From Catonia carolina (lineage: Eukaryota; Arthropoda; Insecta; Hemiptera; Achilidae): DNA of 64,000 nt. Under the pieces are notes generated by a model. It was not told where the DNA came from and did no database searches. It saw only the letters and a program-made list of their open reading frames with translations. Positions 10,804 to 21,113 of this stretch are shown piece by piece. Position numbers and translations under genes: made by a program. The stretch is taken from NCBI GenBank assembly GCA_035578175.1, contig JAQMRL010000016.1:2667501-2731500 (forward strand), in the 5' to 3' direction. Positions within the stretch are counted from its first letter, which is position 1. Every line of letters starts with the position of its first letter.

Positions 10804-12078
10804 ATGGCTGATGCAACTGGAGTGGGAGTGGACTCTTCAAGCAGAACAGCCTCACAAGTCTGTAAATTATGTAGACTGGCTACCATTGACTGCCACAACA
10901 AGAATAAACTCATTGCGTACTGTGCAAAGTGTAAGAAGAGATTACGTAAACAAAGAACCAAATCTTGGTATGGTAAAATTAAACAGCTGTACGACTCTTG
11001 TTTGACTTGCCTGAATACGTTCTACAACAATCTGTCATACGAACCACATGACTGTACACTAGAAGGCATATTCGTTTGTGATGGTTGTGGCAGAGTATTC
11101 CTCCACAAGGAGAATATAACGCTACATGTAAGTAAATGTCACAAAATCATTTCAAAAATGAATGCAACTGTAAGTGAAAACAATGGCCAAAGAGATTCAA
11201 AATCGGAATTGGAGTTGGAACATTGTGGGAGTACTTCTAGATTGAGTGAAAGTAGCAGTGGCCACAAGATGTCTAAATCAACTGACAATGTGATTGGCCA
11301 GTCTAAATTACACAAAACATGTAAAGATTTCACTTGTAGTGTTTGTGGGAAGGTTTTTAGTCGTAAATACGATTTAACTATACATATGCGTGTGCATACA
11401 GGAGAGAAACCTTTTAAGTGTAAGTTTTGCAAAAAAGACTTTACAGTACTTGCCAATTTAAAAAGACATTTGCGAATTCATACTGCTGAGAAACCATATA
11501 ATTGTAAATTCTGTAATAAAAAGTTTACAGATTCATCTAATTTAAGTACTCACATGCGTTTACATACAGGGGAGAAGCCATTCAATTGTAAATTCTGTAA
11601 TAAAAAGTTTACAGATTCATCTAATTTAAGTACTCACATGCGTTTACATACAGGGGAGAAGCCATTCAATTGCAAATTCTGTAATAAAAAGTTTACACAG
11701 TCATCTGATTTAACTAAACATGTGCGTTTACATACAGGGGAGAAGCCATTCAATTGTAAATTCTGTAATAAAAAGTTTACACATTCATCTGCTTTAACTA
11801 TTCACATGCGTTTACATACAGGTGAGAAGCCATTCAATTGTAAATTCTGTAATAAAAAGTTTACACAGTCATCTGATTTAACTAAACATGTGCGTTTACA
11901 TACAGGGGAGAAGCCATTCAATTGTAAATTCTGTAATAAAAAGTTTACACAGTCATCTAGTTTAAATATTCACATGCGTTTACATACAGGGGAGAAGCCG
12001 TTCAGTTGTAAATTCTGTAATAAAAAGTTTACACAGTCATCTCATTTAAATAGACACATGCGTAGACATACAGAATAG
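10804..12078 (+). CDS. C2H2 zinc-finger protein 1 (9 canonical fingers)
   Basis: A predicted nuclear sequence-specific DNA-binding protein of 424 aa. I start at MADATG because this ATG directly follows a strong acceptor (GTTGTTGTTTTCAG); the in-frame upstream GTG/ATG at 10738-10741 would be intronic. Residues 1-90 hold a Cys-rich module (C20-x2-C23, C30, C40-x2-C43, C66-x2-C69, C84) unlike the classic insect ZAD spacing. Residues 92-115 form an atypical finger ending H-x3-C-H, followed by a Ser/Lys-rich linker. Nine tandem C2H2 fingers run from residue 176 to the end, most joined by TGEKPF linkers. Contact residues (-1/3/6) are R/D/I, V/N/R, D/N/T, D/N/T, Q/D/K, H/A/I, Q/D/K, Q/S/I, Q/H/R. 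Fingers 3 and 4 are identical over 84 bp of DNA. Finger domains and role are confident. Target and gene name are unknown. Confidence 0.93.
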   Translation: MADATGVGVDSSSRTASQVCKLCRLATIDCHNKNKLIAYCAKCKKRLRKQRTKSWYGKIKQLYDSCLTCLNTFYNNLSYEPHDCTLEGIFVCDGCGRVFLHKENITLHVSKCHKIISKMNATVSENNGQRDSKSELELEHCGSTSRLSESSSGHKMSKSTDNVIGQSKLHKTCKDFTCSVCGKVFSRKYDLTIHMRVHTGEKPFKCKFCKKDFTVLANLKRHLRIHTAEKPYNCKFCNKKFTDSSNLSTHMRLHTGEKPFNCKFCNKKFTDSSNLSTHMRLHTGEKPFNCKFCNKKFTQSSDLTKHVRLHTGEKPFNCKFCNKKFTHSSALTIHMRLHTGEKPFNCKFCNKKFTQSSDLTKHVRLHTGEKPFNCKFCNKKFTQSSSLNIHMRLHTGEKPFSCKFCNKKFTQSSHLNRHMRRHTE

Positions 12079-12267
12079 AAAACACACAATTGTATGATTT
12101 GTAATAAAAATATGCATGTGCTTCATCTTTAAATACCATTTTTGTATGAACACAAATAAACCATAAAAATATAAATCGTGCAGTAAAATTTCTCTGCTAT
12201 TCATGGCTTCTTCTAGAAGTTTGCTTATGTATAGAGGAGAGTGAAAGTGCAGATGTAAAGTTTGCAA

Positions 12268-12273
12268 AATAAA
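12268..12273 (+). promoter_or_regulatory. Polyadenylation signal, gene 1
   Basis: AATAAA, 190 bp after the stop, in the context GCAAAATAAACTCTG, which is conserved after all three genes. Another AATAAA-like site lies nearer the stop at about 12104. Confidence 0.6.
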
Positions 12274-12361
12274 CTCTGTACAATTAAAGTCATTCAAGAA
12301 CACATTGCATGCGTAACCCACAGGATGGACACTTGGTCTGATAAATGTGTTTCTCTTTTTG

Positions 12362-13284
12362 ACTTTCTCTTGTCTATGTGAATATGTAGGAAGGAAAGTA
12401 TTGCTTTCATGTCAATGTTTTGAAAGTAGGTTTTCAGCAGATATGAACTTTTTCATACCCCTGAACCCAAAAAAAAAATGTGTTAGTGTTTGGTCTGTGT
12501 GTGTGTGTGTGTGTGTGTGTCTTCTAAGTATCTTAAGAACGGAATATGATACAAAGTTCAAGCTAAAAACTTAAGTTAGGTACCACTAGAGGACCCACAC
12601 AAACATTTTCATCAAATTCGGTCAACTAGAAATAGTATTTTATCAGTTTTTGCAATTTTTGTTTTTAAAACAGTAATGATTTTTTGAATTGCCTCATTTG
12701 TTACATAATTATGCTCTACAAGATACGGTCGGTGCGCCATGTCTGCTGAAATTCTTGGGGAGGCTGTTCTCTTGTAGAAATTGTGGTTATTTTAATATTG
12801 CGGCCTTAATATGCATTTCAGCGCAGAATTGTCTCTAATCAAAGTTCTAGACAATTTAAAGGTCTGAAAGATTTGTTTTAACATTTCTTTGTATAATCTA
12901 TAGTTTAGCAGTAATTAGTTATTTGTTTTGGTTTTTTTTCATGAAAATCTGTTTAAAAAAGTGGATTTTTTAAGATATTGCTCTAAGTATGCATTTAACG
13001 ACAAAAGTGTATATGATCAAATTTATCAGAATTTAAATGATTATTTTTTTTATTGTAAGCATTTTCTCTACAGAGCCTAGTTTAGCGTTTAGTAATAAAA
13101 TGGAAAAGTAATTTTCCATATTATTGAGCCAAACTAAAATAGGTTTTCATTTTACATCGTTCACTCATGATTAAAATTGGGTTATGTTTTTTGAGGTTAG
13201 TTTTTAGTTTATTACTAATTTTAAGTTATATTGTTTATAATTTGCATTGGTAAGGGAAAGTCGTGTAAGTGTTTAACACCAGAT
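12362..13284 (+). mobile_element. Helitron-like copy H9, full length
   Basis: A complete plus copy with a (GT)n tract at 12497-12521 and a slightly diverged inverse motif (GGTAAGGGAAAGT). It is duplicated at 31467-32381 and forms a tail-to-tail pair with H10 across a 266-bp spacer. Confidence 0.85.
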
Positions 13285-13550
13285 GTTTCTACTCACTTTT
13301 AATGGGCAATGTGTGTTGAGGGGTACAGGGGGGATTTTGTACTCGGCTGTTATGTCAGAATAGCATGAATGATTTTGTAGACTACATCTGAAGTCATAGA
13401 CCCATCATCAGAGTATACAAAATATATTGTAAAAGTACTTTAATTTTTATCACTGACCTGTTACAGCTGTTTTGCCGCTTGTTTTTACCTTTTAATTATG
13501 AACATGTTATGGTGTCCAACATCATTGAAGCACTAAAATTTATAAAATCA
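13285..13550. other. Spacer between inverted Helitron-like copies
   Basis: Non-coding, conserved in unit B (32382-32648). It contains GTGTTGAGGGGTACAGGGGG and a CATCATCAGAG stretch. No gene or known element is recognised. Confidence 0.5.
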
Positions 13551-15320
13551 TATGTGAAACACTCACACAACTTTTACTTGCCAATGAAGTAATGAACAAT
13601 ATAACCTAACAATAGAAATAAACAAGAAAACTAAACTGAGAAGACATAACCTTATTTTAATCATGAGTGAATGATTTTAAATGAAAACCACCCTTAGTTT
13701 TGCTTAATAATACGTGAAATCACTTTTTCACGCTAAACTATGCTCTGTAGAGAAAAATACTAACAAAATAAAAGTTGTAAATCATTTAATTTACTATAAA
13801 TTTGATTATATACACTTTTGTCGTTAAATGCATACTAAGGCAAAAATCTCAAAAATTTCATTTATTTACAGATTTTTATGAAGAAAAAATAAAATCAATA
13901 ATTACCGTTAAACTGTTTGAAATAAAAGTTGTAAATTTTAAAATTTTCAACCTTTTGATTACACACTTTTGCCCTATATGTCATATTAAGGCCACGATAT
14001 TAAGAAAAAACATTTTTTTTCTACGAGAGAACAGCCTCCCCAAGAATTTCAGCAGACTTTGCATCTACCCTATCAGGTAGAGCATCAAGAATGTAGTAAA
14101 TGAGATGCTTTAAAAAAAACTTGTAATTTTTGAGAAACTTGCAAAAAAGTGAAAAATTACACGGATAAACTACTACTTCTTGTTGATTGATTTTGATTAA
14201 ACTGACCTTGTGAGGTTCTCTAGTGGTACTTAACTTAGGTTTCAAGTTTCAACTTTGTACAACGTTTCGTTCTTGAGATATTTTGTACACATGTACACAC
14301 ACAGACCAATCGCTGAAAACAGGTTTATTTTTTTGCGCCCTGGAGACTCCATGAGGAGTATAGGACATGTCAGCCACAACACCTGAAATATATATAAGAA
14401 TCACACAATGTATCACTACTATCAAGAAAGAAATTCTTGTATGCTATAAAAAGTTTCACCGATCAAGTAATTTTTCAGATTCCTTTTAAAGGAATTCAAA
14501 TCTTCACAACATTTTAAAAATTGGGGTAATTTATTCACGAATCTCCCTGCATAAGTAGGTTTTTGTTCAAACAATTTTGTGGAGTGATTAGCCACATTAT
14601 AATCATTTCTGTTTCTTGTGTTATGATTGTGAACATTGAAATTCTGCATAAAATTATTTTGCCTAACATACATAATCACCTCAAAAATGTAGAGACAGGG
14701 ACTGTAAGCAATTTAAGCTCCTTAAATAGTGGCCTGCATGAGGTTAGCTGGTTAGCTCTCACCATACACCTAATAGCTTTCTTTTGAATTTTAAAAACCC
14801 TATTCATATTACCCCTGCTAGAATTACCCCATACTAAGATACCATAACGGATATAAGACAGGATGAGGCCATGATAAGCTGCCATTAGTAATTTTTTATC
14901 ATTTAATCTTGCAATTTGTTTTAGTGCAAATATCCTAGATGATATTTTACTACAAACTTGATTGGTATAGAAATCCCAAGACAAAGATCTATCTAGAGAT
15001 AACCCAGGAACTTCACTGTTTCTTCATGATCTAAACTATTATTATGATTAAATACATCCACTTCTCTACTTTCTTTAACCTTATGTTTATTTTTAAACTG
15101 CAAGTACTGACACTTTTTCCCATTAAGTTCTAATAACATTTGATTCAAGAACTGTACTACGGACTCTATGTGTATTTACTTCAAGAGCATCTACCAGTAA
15201 ACTGTTAATGTTACTTTGTAAGTTTCCCTCTAACAACCCTAGTTAACTCATTTGGGTGAAGGGGGTCTGAAAACAAAACTTTCCTTCCTATAATATTATA
15301 CATATAGGGCAAGAGAAAGT
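13551..15320 (-). mobile_element. Helitron-like copy H10 split by a LINE
   Basis: A minus copy. Its 3' part is 13551-14323 and its 5' part (GGGGGTCTGAAAAC to GGCAAGAGAAAGT) resumes at 15251-15320, with a jockey-like LINE between them. The arrangement is the same in unit B, so the LINE insertion predates the A/B duplication. Confidence 0.85.
14324..15250 (-). pseudogene. Jockey-like LINE L1, 5'-truncated
   Basis: A minus-strand non-LTR retrotransposon 3' end. Conceptual translation of 14422-14984 gives the region C-terminal to the reverse-transcriptase domain (FALKQIARLNDKKLL, YGILVWGN, RVFKIQKKAIRCM, HNTRNRNDY), interrupted by a frameshift near 14676. 15000-15250 encodes the part just after the RT active site and is also broken. 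The 3' end carries a CCTGGAGACTCC hairpin and an A tail (TTTATTTTTTTGCGCC on +). It inserted into Helitron-like copy H10. Confidence 0.85.
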
Positions 15321-15755
15321 AAAAAACCAAATCTAGTGAAATGTGTAGATGTATTTTGAGTGATTAAAGTGAAACTGTTTAATCATTTTAGTTGATCTTT
15401 TGTTGTATTGTGTGCTGATAGGAGACTCATTTGTTATTCTTATTTACTCCATTCACTTCATTCGTGTTTACGTCATTTGTTATTCTTATTTACTCCATTC
15501 ACTTCATTCGTGTTTACGTGTGTGGGGTAACAGTTTATTATCCTCACATATGAATAACATTTTATACAATTTATTTCTTGTTCTACATAATGTATTTGTA
15601 ATTATTTTATTATATTTTTTATTTCTTGTTCTACATAATGTATTTGTAATTATTTTATTATATTTCATAGAATGTACGGTTTCTGCTCTGTATGGTTATT
15701 TTTCTCTTCGGCTGTTGTTAAATCAGTTTCCAAATGTAAATTTTAATTAATTGTA
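15321..15755. other. Non-coding spacer with two private short tandem duplications
   Basis: No gene is recognised. Relative to unit B (34785-35128), about 15427-15520 carries a duplicated ~48-bp segment (TTATTCTTATTTACTCC...) and about 15570-15665 a second ~49-bp duplication (TTTCTTGTTCTACATAATG...). Unit B has one copy of each. Confidence 0.7.
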
Positions 15756-15948
15756 CAGTCCATTTGAAATAGCATGATAGTATTACTTAAATGGAATAAA
15801 GAACAGAGGGAATTTTTTAATGTGCTCATGCGTCAGTGCTACCACTAGGCATAATTAAGAGGGAAATTTTACTTTCGAAAAGGGAATTTTTATTCAGAAA
15901 AGTTACCGCCATTCAGAGACTTACTATCATGCTATTTTCAATGGACTA
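15756..15948. mobile_element. MITE family 1, unit A
   Basis: A 193-bp element with ~27-bp terminal inverted repeats (CAGTCCATTTGAAATAGCAT at the left, the near-perfect inverse at the right), flanked by TA on both sides. This is the signature of a Tc1/mariner-mobilised MITE. It has no coding capacity and is shared with unit B at 35129. Confidence 0.85.
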
Positions 15949-16299
15949 TATTTTGTTTTTTGTTATATCCATTATTATTTGTGTCATTATGCCATGAATC
16001 TTATGGCTCTTATTTTGTTATTTAAGCGTTTCTCATCTTGTGTATAATTAAGTGCTCGATATTATATATGGTACTTTAACAAGGTGCAGTTTTATGGGAA
16101 TATGGGTGGTTAGAGGATTTATTAGTAGTAATGACGGGTAATGTGTTTGTACAGGCCGTGCCACGATTTTCCAGGCTTGCCGTCCGACCGTTATTACGGT
16201 GCATACTATCTAAAGCGAAAACGTTCCCTCACGTTTATTTCATGTCACCCCATATAGACTCAAACGATTAGTAACGTTTTACAAATTTAATTAAATTTT
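15949..16299. other. Unit A-only spacer
   Basis: Unit B lacks the sequence from about 16010. There is a short GC-richer patch (16160-16200, GCCGTCCGACCG) with no recognisable gene. Confidence 0.4.
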
Positions 16300-17195
16300 A
16301 CCTTCTCTTGCCTTAATGAATATATAAAAGGGAACTTATTGTTTTTATGTCGATTTAAGAAATAGAGTTTTCATGGGATCTACATGTTTTCAGACCCCTG
16401 AACCCAAAAAACATGTTTTTAGCGATTGGTCTGTGCGTGCATGTGTGTGTGTGTGTGAACAGAATACCTTAAGAACGAAACATCGTACGAACTTGAAACT
16501 TTAATTATGTCCCACTACCGGACATGACACGAACTTTTTCATCAAAATCCGTAATTCATGTAATTTTTCTTATGCGATTTTCTCAAAAACTGGTCCTACA
16601 ATTTTTTTAAAAATCGCGTGGTTTACTCAATTTGTTATGCTCTACAAGATAGGGTAGGCGTTATGTTTGCTGAAATTCTTGGTGAGGCTGTTTTCACGTA
16701 AATTTTTTTTTTTAAATTGCGTCTTTAATGTGCATTTTAGCGCAAAAATGTATAAAATAAATATTGTAGAGAATTTAAAATCCTACACATTTTATTTCAA
16801 CCATTTCTTTTGTATAATGCTTAGTTTACGGTAATTAGCGATTTTCTGTCTGTTTCTCACGTAAATGTGTAAAAAATCGATTTTTTTAAATAATTCGACC
16901 TTAGTATGCATTTTACGACATAAGTGTATATAATCGAATTTATAGAAACTTAAAAGATCTACAAATTTTATTTAGAGCGTTTTTCTCTACAGAGCGTAGT
17001 TTAGCGTGAAAGAGTGATTTTCCGTATTTTTAAGCCAAACTGAATCCGGTTTTCAGTTTGCGTCTTTCACTCCCGATTAAAATAAGGTTATGTTTTTTGA
17101 GGTTAGTTTTTTGTTTATTTCACACGTTTTATTACTAGATTATTTGTCATTTTTAGCATTGGCAAGAGAAAGTTGTGTGAGTATTTCACACCAAT
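16300..17195 (+). mobile_element. Helitron-like copy H11
   Basis: A full-length plus copy with start ACCTTCTCTTGCC, GT tract at about 16440-16460, inverse motif GGCAAGAGAAAGT at about 17160 and end CACACCAATTTTTT. Confidence 0.8.
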
Positions 17196-17829
17196 TTTTT
17201 ATTTTGTTAAGCAAACATAAAGAAATATTACATTAATTTCTATAAATAAACCTTAGAAAAAAGTAGATAGGCCTAATGTATACGTTTATGTAAATAAAGA
17301 CAAACAATTTGTAATTGTTATTATTAATAATGAAAATGTTAGTGATTATTTTAAGGGTAATTAGAGACGGAAGGAAGGCGCGTTGGCACGCGTTTACCGC
17401 ACGGCGGGCGGCCAACATTGAGCGGTAGTGGACATGAATGAGATGCGTGTGTATTAACAACCATTGAAAAATGTAATGTCGCATCAACTGCATGTTACCG
17501 TTGTATCATGTGACACCGTCTGTCTGTACCCAGCCTAATATGTCATTGTTTATGGTTTATATTTTCAACAACACTAACTGTAATATGTTACACTAAAACG
17601 ATAGTAGAATGACTCGGCATTACAACAGCGAGCTTGGAAATGTGTGGCGCGCGCGGCCTATTAAACAATTTCACTAATTCCATCACTACCTCGCCAATTA
17701 ACGTGTAGCTCTGTTCTTTACTGGAGATCCATTCAAATATTGTAGTCTGTTTCTTGCCAACAAATACGTTTTGTAATAAAGTTGTGTAAATAATTGTGTT
17801 AAAAATTGACGTCTGCTTGTGGCATTTTT
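17196..17829. other. Unit A-only spacer with GC-rich islets
   Basis: No gene is supported. Local GC-rich patches occur at 17370-17410 (GGCGCGTTGGCACGCG, CACGGCGGGCGGCC) and 17643-17660 (GGCGCGCGCGGCC), unusual for this AT-rich window. They could be remnants of an unrelated inserted element or a promoter. Confidence 0.35.
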
Positions 17830-18750
17830 ACTTTCTCTTGCCTATATGAATATATAGAAAGGAAAGTATTGTTTTCATGTTGATTTTTCGAAATCGAGTT
17901 TTCACCGGATCTACACGTTTTCAGACTCCCTGAACCCAAAATACATGTTTTTAGCGATTGGTATGTGTGTGAACAGAATTTCTCAAGAACGGAACGTCGT
18001 ACGAACTTGAAACTTGAAACTTAAGTTACATACCCTTACCGGACCCGACACGAACATTTTCATTAAAATCAGTCAATCGGAAGTAGTAGTTTATTCGTGT
18101 AATTTTTCACTTTTTTGCGATTTTCTCAAAAACTGGTCCTACAATTATTCTTAAAATGGCCTCATTTACTAAATTTTTTATGCTCTGCAAGATAGGGTAG
18201 GCGCTGTGTTTGCTGAAATTCTGCTGTGAGGCTGGTTTCATGTAAAAAAGTGTTTTCTTAAGATTACGGCTTTAATATGTATTATAGCACAAAAATTTAT
18301 ATAATAAAAGTTATAGAGAATTTAAAATTCTAACACTTTTATTTAAAACATTTTTTTGTATAACGCTTAGTTTAGTAGTAATTAGCGATTTTCTGTTTTT
18401 TTCTCACGAAAACGTGTGAAAAATCAATTTTTTTAAGATTTCGGCCTTAGTATGCATTTTATGACAAAAAAGTATATAATCGAATTTATAGAAAATTAAA
18501 AGATCTAAAACTTTTATTTATACCATTTTTCTTTACGGAGCCTAGTTTAGCGTGAAAAAGTGATTTTCCGTATTTTTAAGCCAAACTGAGTTTGATTTTC
18601 ATTTTGCGTCTCTCACTCATGATTAAAATTAGGTTATATTTATTGAGGTTAGTTTGTCGTTTATTTCTAATATTTTATTACTATTGTTAGGTTTATTGTT
18701 AATTAATTTGCATTGGCAACAGAAAGTTGTGTGAGTATTTCACACCAGAT
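17830..18750 (+). mobile_element. Helitron-like copy H12, full length
   Basis: A complete plus copy from ACTTTCTCTTGCC to CACACCAGAT, with the short form of the GT tract (GGTATGTGTGTGAAC) and inverse motif GGCAACAGAAAGT. It is in the same orientation as H11. Confidence 0.85.
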
Positions 18751-19489
18751 TTTTAAACATTTTCAACTGAGTCCCAACTGTATTTTATAAATGCTGTTTC
18801 ATCCGCATGGAATTTGCACAGCGTTACTGAAACGTGTCATTTAATAACTTTGTATATTTTATTTTGACAACTAATACTTCACACTTGTGAGTACTGCTTT
18901 GAGTAAAAACTGGGAAAACAATGTTGTTGATGTTTTAAAATATTTTCACAGTTGGGAAATGGAACGGCAAGTAATCAAGACTGTAAATATGAGGAGATTA
19001 CCAAACAGTAATACCTCCTATACGTTTGTAAATGGAAAAATTTCAACTTGCAGACTAGAAAAACATTGTTAGGACAAAGTAATGTGGACGCATGTCACTG
19101 CTTACTTGTAAAATGTAAATCATGAACCAATGACAATCAGTTGATAGTAACTGGGCACTTACAGTTTCACAAATAGAAATGTTCAATGTTTAAACAAAAT
19201 TATATCGTGTCAAAATCTGAAAAGAAATAGTGTTGTAGAATTCTCTAAAAGTGCCGACATTTAAAAGGTGTTAATTTAAATAATAATAGTAATTGTAACA
19301 TGTAATTTTTAGTTTGCAATAAATAATACTTGTAATTCTTAAACTATAGAGTGTTAATTATTTAATTTACCTAGATCCCGAAACGGACCTTAGAGATAAG
19401 TGTCACAATACATTATTGTCTAATGACTGGATGTGTAAGTTCAGTGAGGCTGTCAACTAGATACATAATTTGGAATCTGTTATATTGTA
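18751..19489. other. Unclassified spacer
   Basis: A 61-codon open frame at 18887-19072 starts with GTG and resembles nothing I know, so I do not call a gene. From about 19290 the sequence is shared with unit B (35400 onward). Confidence 0.4.
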
Positions 19490-19650
19490 ATAATCTGTTT
19501 CCAGCTTGTCATTTTCAGGCGGTCTTGGGTTTAAATCCCATTCAGGCACGGCATATTTTCGTACGTTACAAAAAAATCATTTCATCCTTCACTGTCTGCA
19601 ATAGCAGTAATTGCAGAACAGTAGGACTATAAACTAAAAGAAAAAAAATT
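19490..19650 (+). mobile_element. tRNA-derived SINE (family II), degenerate, unit A
   Basis: A 5'-degenerate copy. The B-box region (GGTTTAAATCCCATTCAGG) and body (GTCTGCAATAGCAGTAATTG) remain, with tail GACTATAAACTAAAAG. It is duplicated at 35625-35772. Intact relatives are at 33918 and 48858. Confidence 0.7.
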
Positions 19651-19670
19651 GCCATGTTCAGTCTAGTTGT

Positions 19671-19960
19671 ACTTTTTTTTGCCTATATAAATTTATAAGA
19701 AAGACTATTGCTTTCATGTCGATAAGAAATCCAGTTTTCACAAGATATACATGTTTTCAGACCCCCTGAACCCAAAAAAAACATGTTTTTATCAATTGTT
19801 CTGTGTGTGAATAAAATATCTCAGGAAAGGAACGTTGTACGAAGTTAAAACTTAAAATTTAAGTTTGGTACTACTAGAGGAACCAACACGAACATTATCA
19901 TCTAAATTGGTTAATCGGAAGTAGTAGTTTCTTCATGTAATTTTCACTTTTTTGCAAAGA
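19671..19960 (+). mobile_element. Helitron-like copy H13, 5' fragment
   Basis: The 5' third of the family (start ACTTTTTTTTGCC), truncated after CACTTTTTTGC. Duplicated at 35796-36080. Confidence 0.75.
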
Positions 19961-20257
19961 TCGCTGCCCGCTGTGACAGACCGTTTTTTGTGTACCTTAA
20001 GACTTAAGCCATTGAATTATGCACAAGATTATACACCCAACAAGAGTGACTCACTTGTCCAATATAAAGATGGATGGAATAGTGAAGAGAGAGAGTGAAG
20101 AAGAAGTTTTACGTGGTGTTTACTGTTTGCAAAGATAGAGCAGTAGTAGAAAGGAAGAGACTGTTGGTGTGGTTTGGGGTTTAACCCTTAAGGCTCCCTT
20201 CGTACTATCCGCTTCTAATACACAGCCACGGCCGTATTACATTCCTTTCCCATCACG

Positions 20258-20282
20258 TCACACACACACACACACACACACA
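20258..20282. repeat. (CA)n microsatellite
   Basis: A run of CA dinucleotides, longer in unit B (36386-36412). It lies within a conserved A/B spacer (about 20040-20340) that shows no gene. Confidence 0.9.
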
Positions 20283-20360
20283 TTCATATTGTTAGATTTC
20301 ACTTGTGAAAAACCATTTGTAAAGCAGAATTTTAGCTACACATATGTATAAATAGATCAT

Positions 20361-20723
20361 ATGTATAAATTAGATTGTGGTAATGAGGATTGTAAAAAAT
20401 TTTACATTGGTATGACTAGTGGTAATTTTCAAGTAAGGTATAATGAACATAAAAAAGCACTGAAATGTGACTACATTATATCTAACTATACCAATCATAT
20501 AAAAGAAAAAAAACATAAATTTGGTAAAATAGATGAACATTTTAATATAATAGAACAATGTAATATAGAGAATAAAAATAAAATTGAAAAATATGAGATG
20601 TTCTATATTTATAAATATTTAAAAGAGCAAAGGCAGGACATTTTGAATGAACAGGTCAAATTTAGAAATGATGACGTGATATTGACTGCTGCTGCTATCT
20701 ACAGTAAATATGAGAAGGGATAA
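20361..20723 (+). CDS. Penelope-like GIY-YIG endonuclease fragment
   Basis: A 120-aa open frame that is the C-terminal endonuclease domain of a Penelope-like reverse transcriptase. It shows YKLDCGNEDCKKFYIGMTSG (the GIY-YIG-type KFYIGMT core preceded by a Cys pair, as in this group), then QVRYNEHKKA with the conserved Arg and His, and a later TNHIKEKKHKF motif. The domain nicks DNA during retrotransposition. The reverse-transcriptase part is missing because the copy is 5'-truncated, so the first ATG is probably an internal codon. The frame is uninterrupted to a natural stop, which suggests a recent insertion. It cannot move by itself. Confidence 0.85.
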   Translation: MYKLDCGNEDCKKFYIGMTSGNFQVRYNEHKKALKCDYIISNYTNHIKEKKHKFGKIDEHFNIIEQCNIENKNKIEKYEMFYIYKYLKEQRQDILNEQVKFRNDDVILTAAAIYSKYEKG

Positions 20724-20828
20724 ATTAAAATAAATTAATTTTAAATCAGTTTTATACAAGTGACTGAAAATGTATCATCTGTAAATTTTAAATAAGTGAG
20801 AAAAAATTTTTAGTTTCAATTTTTCATT

Positions 20829-20878
20829 TACTCTGATGATGGTGGATCCACCGAAACACGTGTAAGTAGAAATTGAAA
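20829..20878 (+). ncRNA. Hammerhead-like ribozyme motif in Penelope-like 3' end
   Basis: The order of elements fits a type I hammerhead. The core CTGATGA (20833-20839) is followed by stem II GGTG/CACC, then GAAA (20853-20856), then a very short stem III (AC/GT, 4-nt loop) and a GTA cleavage triplet (62-64). TACT (20829-20832) pairs with AGTA (20865-20868), and TTTCAATT (20814-20821) pairs with AATTGAAA further out. One extra T after CTGATGA weakens it. Hammerheads are known in Penelope-like elements. Activity is untested. Confidence 0.5.
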
Positions 20879-21113
20879 TAAAGGTGACGCATTTTAAAAA
20901 GGTTAGTGAAATTATTATATTAATTCATTATATGAAATAGAAACACATTATGTATATTTCACAATTGTGTAGGTTGCAGGAGAATGACATGAGGGTGACT
21001 TTGTTTGGGAACACTGCAGGTAGTATTTTGTCGTGTGCCACTCCCTTCTCTCCTTTGCTACAACGTACATTAGGCCCAACTGTTTGTAACAAAAGCAAAT
21101 TCCAATTAAAAAA

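Larger units (their letters stand above)
20351..20942 (+). mobile_element. Penelope-like retroelement, 5'-truncated
   Basis: A ~590-bp insertion bounded by a ~13-bp target duplication (ACACATATGTATA at 20338-20350 and again, with one extra T, at 20943-20956). It contains the GIY-YIG endonuclease end of a Penelope-like element and a 3' motif resembling a hammerhead ribozyme (20829-20878). The equivalent position in unit B has a different insertion. Confidence 0.8.

Noticed and set aside
13380..13420. CATCATCAGAG stretch as a second hammerhead-like motif (rc CTCTGATGATGG).
   Set aside because: No GAAA core follows at the right distance and no stem I pairing is visible.
17233..17493. 86-aa minus open frame over the GC-rich islet.
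   Set aside because: No domain and no similarity to other frames in the window. The composition is explained by the islet.
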